Below, piece after piece: positions 1 to 4,543 of a DNA stretch of 5,403 nucleotides (positions are counted from its first letter, which is position 1; each line of letters opens with the position of its first letter). Location of the stretch: positions 1 through 5,403 of the forward strand of contig CATPAO010000165.1 in NCBI GenBank assembly GCA_955652025.1, written 5' to 3'. The position numbers and the translations under genes were made by a program. The notes beneath the pieces are model-generated. The model searched no databases, had not been told where the DNA came from, and saw only the letters and a list, made by a program, of their open reading frames with translations. Source of the DNA: Casimicrobiaceae bacterium. Lineage in GTDB: Bacteria > Pseudomonadota > Gammaproteobacteria > Burkholderiales > Casimicrobiaceae.

Positions 1-1098
1 CCGCACGTCCTTGCCTTCCATGTTGCCGCCAGGCTGCGACGCGGAGGCCGCCGGATCCAGGCCCAGCTTCGTGAGCAGCGGATTGCCGCCTTGCTCGGCG
101 CCGACGCACACCGCCAGCAGCACGGCGAGGAGGATCGTCATCGTCGCGAGGAGCGCCCAGCCCTGCCGCGTGTCGCCGATCATCTTGCCGAACGTGTAGC
201 AAAGCGCGCCGGGGATGAGCAGGATCGCCACCATTTCCAGGAAATTCGAAGGCGGCGTCGGATTCTCGAACGGATGCGCGGAATTGACGTTGTAGAACCC
301 GCCGCCGTTGGTTCCGAGCTGCTTGATCGCGATCTGCGATGCGGCGGGCCCGAGCGGAATCGTTTGCTCGGTCGCCGTCGCCTTCTCGGTGACCGGATTG
401 CCCTTGTCGTCCTTGAGAGGCTGCCCGTCCGGACCGTTCTTCGGGTTGTCGTAGGTCACCGGCTGGGTCAGCGCGACCGTCGCGTACTTGTCGAACGTTT
501 GCGGGATACCCTGGCTCACTAGCACGAGCGCGAATACGATCGACAACGGCAGCAGAATGTAAACACTCGTGCGCGCGAGGTCGGCCCAGAAATTGCCGAT
601 GCCGGTCGCTTCCCTGCGCGCGAAGCCCCGCACCAGCGCGACCAACACCGCCATACCGCTGGCGGCGGAGGCATAATTCTGCACGGCGAGCCCGAGCATC
701 TGCGTCAGATAGCTCATCGTCGACTCGCCGCCATAACCCTGCCAATTGGTGTTGGTGATAAAGCTCGTCGCCGTGTTGAACGACGAGTCGGGACTCACCG
801 CCGCGAAGTCCTGCGGGTTGAGCGGCAGCCACGCTTGCGCGCGCTGCAGCGCGTAGACGACGAGCGCGCCGAGCAGGTTGAACCAGAGCATCGCCAACGC
901 GTACTTTTTCCAGTCCATCTCCTGCGCAGGATCGACACCGGCGCCGCGATAGATCAGGCGCTCGAGCCAACCGCCGATGCGCTGCGCGCGCGTCGCGCGA
1001 CCCTCGTAGACGGCCGCCATATAGGCGCCGAGCGGCTTCGCGAGCAAAAGCAGGACGACGACATACAGCGCGATTTGCAGCCAGCCTTGAAGGTTCAT
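1..1098 (-). CDS. kdpA: Potassium-transporting ATPase subunit KdpA, N-terminal 366 codons (cut by window edge)
   Basis: KdpA is the inner-membrane K+-binding and channel-like subunit of the high-affinity KdpFABC pump; KdpB supplies ATP hydrolysis. The minus-strand frame is open from the ATG at 1098 to the left edge. The protein is strongly hydrophobic with many predicted membrane helices. Two hallmark pore loops are visible: SFITNTNWQGYGGE at about residues 112-125, whose Q120 corresponds to the selectivity-filter Gln116 of E. coli, and GTNGGGFYNVNSAHPFENPT at about 262-281. It breaks off inside the GGNMEGKDVR motif, so roughly the last 200 residues are missing. Compared with E. coli from memory, the periplasmic stretch around residues 215-246 has an extra hydrophilic insert rich in D, K, N and G. 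The start overlaps the kdpF stop as ATGA, which implies translational coupling. The family call is very secure. Confidence 0.97.
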   Translation of the reverse strand, partial: MNLQGWLQIALYVVVLLLLAKPLGAYMAAVYEGRATRAQRIGGWLERLIYRGAGVDPAQEMDWKKYALAMLWFNLLGALVVYALQRAQAWLPLNPQDFAAVSPDSSFNTATSFITNTNWQGYGGESTMSYLTQMLGLAVQNYASAASGMAVLVALVRGFARREATGIGNFWADLARTSVYILLPLSIVFALVLVSQGIPQTFDKYATVALTQPVTYDNPKNGPDGQPLKDDKGNPVTEKATATEQTIPLGPAASQIAIKQLGTNGGGFYNVNSAHPFENPTPPSNFLEMVAILLIPGALCYTFGKMIGDTRQGWALLATMTILLAVLLAVCVGAEQGGNPLLTKLGLDPAASASQPGGNMEGKDVR

Positions 1099-1187
1099 TC
1101 AAAATACTCCGGCTTGAACAGCGCGACGATCAGATAGACGAAAATCACCAATGCGGCGAGGCCGGAGAGCCAATAGACCCAGTTCAT
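1095..1187 (-). CDS. kdpF: KdpF, small membrane subunit of the Kdp potassium pump (30 aa)
   Basis: This 30-residue peptide begins MNWVYWLSGLAALV and ends FKPEYFE. It has one transmembrane helix at about residues 4-24 and the short K-P-E tail typical of KdpF. In E. coli, KdpF is a lipid-like peptide that stabilises the KdpABC complex in the inner membrane. Its TGA (1097-1095) overlaps the kdpA ATG (1098-1096), and its own ATG (1187-1185) overlaps the stop of the preceding 34-codon ORF. Both junctions read ATGA. Size, sequence and position directly before kdpA all agree. Confidence 0.93.
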   Translation of the reverse strand: MNWVYWLSGLAALVIFVYLIVALFKPEYFE

Positions 1188-1288
1188 GACCGGCCCCCCT
1201 TGCCCATCAGGCTCGCGCAGAAGCGGACCAGCCACACCGACAACGCGAAGAAGCCCACGATCAGCCCGACAAAGATCAGGTCCATCAT
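1184..1288 (-). CDS. Hypothetical small membrane protein of the kdp operon (34 aa)
   Basis: I do not recognise a named family. The peptide starts MMDLIFVGLIVGFFALSVWL and consists of one hydrophobic helix (about residues 4-21) followed by a short basic tail containing one Cys (residue 24) and ending KGGRS. A Shine-Dalgarno-like GGGAG lies at 1301-1297, 8 nt before the first of two adjacent ATG codons (1288 and 1285). The stop TGA (1186-1184) overlaps the kdpF ATG, so it is very probably co-translated with kdpF and kdpA. The tight coupling and helix-plus-tail build resemble KdpF itself and suggest a second small component or assembly factor of the Kdp complex. That function is inference. Confidence 0.72.
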   Translation of the reverse strand: MMDLIFVGLIVGFFALSVWLVRFCASLMGKGGRS

Positions 1289-1296
1289 TTTTCGAT

Positions 1297-1301
1297 CTCC
1301 C
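1297..1301 (-). promoter_or_regulatory. Ribosome binding site of the 34-aa kdp-operon ORF
   Basis: GGGAG on the minus strand sits 8 nt before ATG 1288 and 11 nt before ATG 1285. This favours the first ATG and supports translation of this very short ORF. It lies in the 16-bp gap after the stop of the upstream 87-codon ORF. Confidence 0.6.
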
Positions 1302-1304
1302 GTA

Positions 1305-1568
1305 TCACGCCGCACGCCTTTGTGCTCGGTGTTCGATGACGACCGGCGACGATTTCACGCCAGGCGCGTCCCCCGCGTAGCATTCGCACGAGGGCGGAGC
1401 CTCCGACCCGGTGCCGGACGCGGCGAGGTACGGCACCGGCACCTCGCTGCGCTTGCCGAGGCGACGCCGTTGCAGGCGCTCCGCCAACGCGGCCGCCGCG
1501 ACGGCCAGCAACACCAGCGCTAACACGACCAGCATCCGCAGCATCGTTACGATCAGGTAGACGTTCAT
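1305..1568 (-). CDS. Hypothetical membrane-anchored small protein leading the kdp operon (87 aa)
   Basis: No family is recognised. From ATG 1568 the product starts MNVYLIVTMLRMLVVLALVL. It has a single N-terminal helix at about residues 3-30, then an arginine-rich stretch (RLQRRRLGKR, 31-40), which by the positive-inside rule suggests a cytoplasmic C-terminus. The polar tail has a CEC pair at 61-63. Codons end mostly in G or C, as in the neighbours. The ribosome site is weak (GAGA at 1577-1574). The frame stays open upstream into the antisense of kdpE, but a start there would place the kdp promoter inside the gene, so only the part from 1568 is credible. It ends 16 bp before the 34-codon ORF and shares its direction, consistent with one transcript. 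A chance ORF in GC-rich DNA cannot be excluded. Confidence 0.5.
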   Translation of the reverse strand: MNVYLIVTMLRMLVVLALVLLAVAAAALAERLQRRRLGKRSEVPVPYLAASGTGSEAPPSCECYAGDAPGVKSSPVVIEHRAQRRAA

Positions 1569-1614
1569 TGCGTTCTCGCTGCCATTACAATGCGAGCAGG
1601 TTATGCCATTGCGC

Positions 1615-1620
1615 ATATAG
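1615..1620 (-). promoter_or_regulatory. Candidate -10 element of the kdp operon promoter
   Basis: On the minus strand, CTATAT (1620-1615), or the overlapping TATATG or AACTAT, is the only AT-rich hexamer between the regulator repeat and the first ORF. It lies 26 nt downstream of the direct repeat at 1664-1647 and about 46 nt before ATG 1568. I see no good -35 hexamer at the matching distance, which is common for promoters that need an OmpR-family activator. The start site is not determined. Confidence 0.4.
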
Positions 1621-1646
1621 TTCGCGTACAGATTGGAGCGCCGGAC

Positions 1647-1664
1647 GTAAACGGCGTGTAAACG
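1647..1664 (-). promoter_or_regulatory. Probable KdpE operator: 7-bp direct repeat with 11-bp period
   Basis: The minus strand reads CGTTTAC-ACGC-CGTTTAC, two identical heptamers starting 11 bp apart, about one helical turn. OmpR/PhoB-family regulators bind such tandem half-sites head to tail. As I remember it, the E. coli KdpE site upstream of kdpFABC has TTTATAC and TTTACAC half-sites with the same 11-bp step. Here TTTACAC occurs in the same orientation relative to the kdp genes. The site lies between divergent kdpE and kdp genes and just upstream of the expected -35 region for kdp, so it could control both sides. Confidence 0.6.
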
Positions 1665-1709
1665 CCCCGACCCATTGAGCGCCGCCGACCGATCGAAACC
1701 GTTCCGCAA

Positions 1710-2381
1710 TTGCTGATCGTCGAGGACGACCGCGAGATCCGGCGCTTCGTCCGTGCGGCATTGGAAGCGGAGGGCTATCGCGTCCACGAGGCCGACACGC
1801 TGCAGCGCGGGCTCATCGAAGCAGGCACGCGCAAGCCGGACGTGATCGTCCTCGACCTCGGATTGCCGGACGGCGACGGGGTCACACTGGTGCGCGACGT
1901 CCGCGGCTGGAGCAGCGTGCCGATCATCGTGCTCTCGGCGCGCGTTGACGAATCGGACAAGGTCGCCGCGCTCGACGCCGGCGCCGACGACTATTTGGTC
2001 AAGCCGTTCGGCGTCGCCGAGCTGTTGGCGCGGGTGCGCGCGTCGCTCCGCCGGCGCGCGCAAGGCGCGGGTGAGAGTCCGATCGTCCACTTCGGCGCGG
2101 TCAGCGTCGACCTCACGAATCGTCGCGTCACACAGAATGGCGCCGACGTCCATCTGACGCAGATCGAGTTCAGGCTGCTCGCCACGCTGCTCGCGCATCC
2201 GGGAAAAGTGCTCACGCACCGGCAACTCTTGCGCGACGTCTGGGGCCCCGCGCATGTCGAGCACAATCACTATTTGCGCATTTACATGGGCCATTTGCGC
2301 CAGAAGCTCGAAGCCGACCCCGCGCAGCCGCGCTATCTTCTGACCGAGACGGGCGTCGGCTACCGATTTGCCGGCGGTTGA
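1710..2381 (+). CDS. kdpE: KdpE, OmpR/PhoB-family response regulator of the kdp operon
   Basis: This DNA-binding response regulator normally activates kdpFABC after phosphorylation by KdpD under K+ limitation. Numbered from the TTG at 1710, the receiver domain spans about residues 1-115 with acidic pocket E5-D6-D7, phospho-acceptor D49 (in LDLGLPDGDG), switch S76 and K98 (in YLVKPFG). The winged-helix domain covers about 125-223 and contains the KdpE-typical VWGPAHVEHNHYLRIYMGHL and ends TGVGYRFAGG. Length and motifs match E. coli KdpE (225 aa) throughout. The start is uncertain: no ATG or GTG lies in frame between the stop at 1659-1661 and the receiver domain. TTG 1710 begins right at the first beta strand and has no Shine-Dalgarno sequence; ATT 1674 would give 12 more residues. 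It is divergent from kdpFA, and no kdpD is adjacent. Confidence 0.93.
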   Translation: MLIVEDDREIRRFVRAALEAEGYRVHEADTLQRGLIEAGTRKPDVIVLDLGLPDGDGVTLVRDVRGWSSVPIIVLSARVDESDKVAALDAGADDYLVKPFGVAELLARVRASLRRRAQGAGESPIVHFGAVSVDLTNRRVTQNGADVHLTQIEFRLLATLLAHPGKVLTHRQLLRDVWGPAHVEHNHYLRIYMGHLRQKLEADPAQPRYLLTETGVGYRFAGG

Positions 2382-2427
2382 TCCCGCGTTCTTTTTCGCG
2401 CTTGCCGCAAGACGCCCCGTACCACGC

Positions 2428-2442
2428 GCGCAGCGGCTGCGC
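2428..2442. other. Perfect palindrome in the kdpE-phaA intergenic region
   Basis: GCGCAGC-G-GCTGCGC has 7-bp arms around one central base. It lies within the 123-bp gap between kdpE and phaA, about 60 bp before the phaA start, and is followed by TACCAT (2443-2448), a weak -10-like hexamer. No T-tract follows it, so it does not look like an intrinsic terminator. It could be a regulator site for the pha genes or a chance product of the high GC content. No other convincing promoter element was seen in this gap. Confidence 0.3.
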
Positions 2443-2493
2443 TACCATGGCGGAAAGCGTCAGCCGCAATTCGTTTCGCGGCGTCCCTTTCCC

Positions 2494-2498
2494 GGAGA
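2494..2498 (+). promoter_or_regulatory. Ribosome binding site of phaA
   Basis: GGAGA, within CCCGGAGAGAATCC, lies 6 nt before ATG 2505. It fixes the phaA start, which also agrees with the usual thiolase N-terminus. Confidence 0.75.
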
Positions 2499-2504
2499 GA
2501 ATCC

Positions 2505-3683
2505 ATGACTGACATCGTCATCACCAACGCCTTGCGCACGGCGATCGGTAAGTTCAGCGGCTCGCTCGCCAAGATTCCCGCGCCCGAACTCGGCGCCACC
2601 GTCATTCGCGCGCTGCTCGCGCAATCCGGCGTCAAACCCGAGCAGATCTCGGAAGTGATTCTCGGCCAGGTACTGACCGGCGGCAGCGGGCAGAATCCGG
2701 CGCGGCAGGCATCGATCAAGTCGGGCCTTCCGCATTCGATTCCCGCCATGACGATCAACAAGGTCTGCGGATCGGGCCTCAAGGCGGTGATGCTCGCCGC
2801 GCAGGCGGTGCAGTGCGGCGACGCCGACATCGTGATCGCCGGCGGACAGGAGAACATGACCGCCGCGCCGCACGTGCTGCCGGGATCGCGCGACGGCTTC
2901 CGGATGGGCGACGCCAAGCTCATCGACTCGATGATCGTCGACGGCTTGTGGGATGTCTTCAACCAGTACCACATGGGAACAACGGCGGAGAACGTCGCGA
3001 GGAAGTACGAGATCACCCGCGCGCAACAGGACGCGTTCGCCGTGGCCAGCCAGAACAAGGCCGAGGCCGCGCAAATGGCGGGCAAGTTCGCGGATGAGAT
3101 CGTGCCGGTGATGCTTCCGCAGCGAAAGGGCGACCCGGTGCCGTTCGCGACCGACGAGTTCGTCAAGGCCGGCACGACGCTCGATTCGATCGCGGGACTC
3201 CGGCCCGCGTTCGCCAAGGACGGCAGTGTCACTGCGGCGAACGCCTCGGGCATCAACGACGGCGGCGCCGCGGTGCTGGTGATGACCGCCGAACGCGCGC
3301 ACGCGCTCGGCTTGAAGCCACTCGCCAAGATCAAGGCGTTCGCGTCGTCGGGCGTCGATCCCGCGATCATGGGGATGGGGCCGGTGCCCGCATCGCGGCG
3401 CTGCCTCGAGAAGGCCGGCTGGAAGCCCACCGACCTCGATCTCATGGAAATCAACGAGGCGTTCGCAGCGCAGGCCTGCGCGGTCAACAAGGAAATGGGC
3501 TGGGACACGTCGAAGATCAACGTCAACGGCGGTGCGATTGCGCTCGGCCATCCGATCGGCGCGTCGGGCTGCCGCGTGCTGGTCACGCTTTTGCACGAAA
3601 TGGGACGCCGCAATGCAAAACGCGGATTGGCCTCGCTTTGCATCGGTGGCGGCATGGGAGTCGCACTCGCCGTCGAGCGGTAA
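2505..3683 (+). CDS. phaA: PhaA, beta-ketothiolase (acetyl-CoA acetyltransferase)
   Basis: PhaA is a cytosolic biosynthetic thiolase that condenses two acetyl-CoA to acetoacetyl-CoA, the first step of polyhydroxybutyrate synthesis. The 392-residue product is essentially full length (Cupriavidus PhaA has 393). Catalytic residues are all present: nucleophile C88 in NKVCGSGLKA, H349 in ALGHPIGASG and C379 in SLCIGGGMGVALAVER. The NEAFAAQ loop and the long signature GGQENMTAAPHVLPGSRDGF are intact. The many identities with the Cupriavidus enzyme, including GLWDV-NQYHMG and the LDLMEINEAF block, favour PhaA over degradative FadA-type thiolases. It is followed after 90 bp by phaB on the same strand, the standard phaAB order; phaC would be expected upstream but kdpE is there instead. 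The call is secure. Confidence 0.96.
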   Translation: MTDIVITNALRTAIGKFSGSLAKIPAPELGATVIRALLAQSGVKPEQISEVILGQVLTGGSGQNPARQASIKSGLPHSIPAMTINKVCGSGLKAVMLAAQAVQCGDADIVIAGGQENMTAAPHVLPGSRDGFRMGDAKLIDSMIVDGLWDVFNQYHMGTTAENVARKYEITRAQQDAFAVASQNKAEAAQMAGKFADEIVPVMLPQRKGDPVPFATDEFVKAGTTLDSIAGLRPAFAKDGSVTAANASGINDGGAAVLVMTAERAHALGLKPLAKIKAFASSGVDPAIMGMGPVPASRRCLEKAGWKPTDLDLMEINEAFAAQACAVNKEMGWDTSKINVNGGAIALGHPIGASGCRVLVTLLHEMGRRNAKRGLASLCIGGGMGVALAVER

Positions 3684-3742
3684 AGGCCGGGATCGGACCG
3701 GGTCGGCCCCGCTGAGCGGCGACCACGGCCAATAACGAAACG

Positions 3743-3757
3743 CGGGTCAGAAACCCG
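3743..3757 (+). other. Small stem-loop just upstream of the phaB ribosome site
   Basis: CGGGT-CAGAA-ACCCG forms a 5-bp stem with a 5-nt loop in the 90-bp phaA-phaB spacer. It ends 1 nt before the AGGAGG of phaB. It is too short, and lacks a T-tract, to be a terminator. It might protect the phaB message or tune initiation, but a stem this short can arise by chance. Confidence 0.3.
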
Positions 3758-3758
3758 T

Positions 3759-3764
3759 AGGAGG
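3759..3764 (+). promoter_or_regulatory. Strong ribosome binding site of phaB
   Basis: AGGAGG, a perfect Shine-Dalgarno core, lies 9 nt before ATG 3774. It is the strongest ribosome site in the window and fixes the phaB start. Confidence 0.8.
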
Positions 3765-3773
3765 AAACGAAAC

Positions 3774-4523
3774 ATGGCAACGAATCCGCGCGTCGCGCTC
3801 GTCACCGGCGGCATGGGCGGCCTGGGCGAAGCGATCTGCATCAAGCTGGCCGCGCTCGGCGACAAAGTCGTCACCACGTACTCGCCGGGCAACACCAAGG
3901 CGCCGGAGTGGCTCGACGTGATGAGAAAGCAGGGCTACGACTTTCGCGCCTACCCGTGCGACGTCACCGACTGGGATTCGGCCGCCGCGTGCGTGCAGCA
4001 GGTCTCCGCGGAAATCGGGCCGATCGACGTGCTGGTCAATAACGCGGGGATCACGCGCGACATGACGTTCAAGAAGATGGACAAGATCAACTGGGACGCC
4101 GTGATAAAGACGAACCTGGACTCGTGCTTCAACATGACCAAGCAGGTTTGCGACGGGATGATCGACCGCGGCTGGGGACGGATCATCAACATCTCGTCGG
4201 TCAACGGCCAGAAAGGCGCGTTCGGGCAGACGAACTATTCGGCGGCGAAGGCCGGCATGCACGGATTCTCGAAGGCGCTCGCGCTGGAAGTCGCGCGGAA
4301 GGGCGTCACGGTGAACACGATCTCGCCGGGCTACATCGGCACGAAGATGGTGATGGCGATCCCCAAGGACGTGCTCGACAGCAAGATCATTCCGCAGATT
4401 CCGATGGGCCGGCTCGGCAAGCCCGAGGAAGTCGCCGGACTGGTCGCCTACTTGTCGAGCGACGAAGCGGCGTTCGTCACGGGCGCCAACATCGGGATCA
4501 ACGGCGGGCAGCACATGTTCTGA
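3774..4523 (+). CDS. phaB: PhaB, acetoacetyl-CoA reductase (short-chain dehydrogenase)
   Basis: PhaB reduces acetoacetyl-CoA to (R)-3-hydroxybutyryl-CoA, the substrate of PHB synthase. The 249-residue product matches the family length (Cupriavidus 246). It is a classical SDR Rossmann fold: nucleotide loop TGGMGGLG at 11-18, NNAG at 89-92, structural N114, and the catalytic triad S142 (in NISSVNGQKG), Y155 and K159 (YSAAK). The PhaB-specific stretch NGQKGAFGQTNYS, which shapes the acetoacetyl-CoA pocket, and the C-terminus INGGQHMF separate it from FabG. No Asp or Glu sits at the end of the second beta strand (VVTTYSPGN), which fits NADPH use but does not prove it. It lies behind phaA and is followed 20 bp later by an AraC-family gene, so the three probably share a transcript. 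Confidence 0.95.
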   Translation: MATNPRVALVTGGMGGLGEAICIKLAALGDKVVTTYSPGNTKAPEWLDVMRKQGYDFRAYPCDVTDWDSAAACVQQVSAEIGPIDVLVNNAGITRDMTFKKMDKINWDAVIKTNLDSCFNMTKQVCDGMIDRGWGRIINISSVNGQKGAFGQTNYSAAKAGMHGFSKALALEVARKGVTVNTISPGYIGTKMVMAIPKDVLDSKIIPQIPMGRLGKPEEVAGLVAYLSSDEAAFVTGANIGINGGQHMF

Positions 4524-4532
4524 CCGCGATCC

Positions 4533-4538
4533 GGAGGA
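4533..4538 (+). promoter_or_regulatory. Ribosome binding site deciding a TTG start for the AraC-family gene
   Basis: GGAGGA lies 5 nt before TTG 4544, within the 20-bp gap after phaB. No in-frame ATG occurs until 4697, which would remove about 50 residues including the start of the sensor domain. The site therefore strongly favours initiation at TTG. Confidence 0.7.
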
Positions 4539-4543
4539 TTCAG

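Noticed and set aside
91..522. 143-codon plus-strand frame in the kdpA region
   Set aside because: Antisense to kdpA, which carries conserved pore loops; the plus-strand product is low-complexity Arg-rich.
1200..1523. 107-codon plus-strand frame opposite the small kdp-operon ORFs
   Set aside because: No ribosome site or domain, and it runs against the coupled 34-codon ORF and kdpF neighbourhood; the minus-strand ORFs have better gene structure.
1590..1661. 23-codon plus-strand ORF in the divergent region, in frame with and ahead of kdpE, ending within the KdpE repeat
   Set aside because: No Shine-Dalgarno sequence and no recognisable peptide signal; it ends at the stop that bounds the kdpE frame. 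Considered as a leader peptide but unsupported.
1569..2294. Upstream extension of the 87-codon minus-strand ORF to a 329-codon frame
   Set aside because: This part is antisense to the clearly real kdpE, has no domain signal, and would put the probable kdp promoter and operator inside the gene.
2401..2411. CTTGC-C-GCAAG hairpin after kdpE as an intrinsic terminator
   Set aside because: The T-tract lies before the hairpin, not after it, and the stem is only 5 bp with a 1-nt loop.
2447..2512. 21-codon ORF that overlaps the phaA start (ATG 2447 to TGA 2512)
   Set aside because: No ribosome site before its ATG, and phaA has its own good site; most likely chance.
2360..3898. Long minus-strand frames opposite phaA (512 and 378 codons)
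   Set aside because: phaA on the plus strand is unmistakable; these are antisense open frames typical of GC-rich coding DNA, with no recognisable domains and no ribosome sites.
3747..4514. 255-codon minus-strand frame opposite phaB
   Set aside because: Shadow of phaB; composition is Arg/Asp/His/Val-rich, as expected from antisense GC-rich codons.
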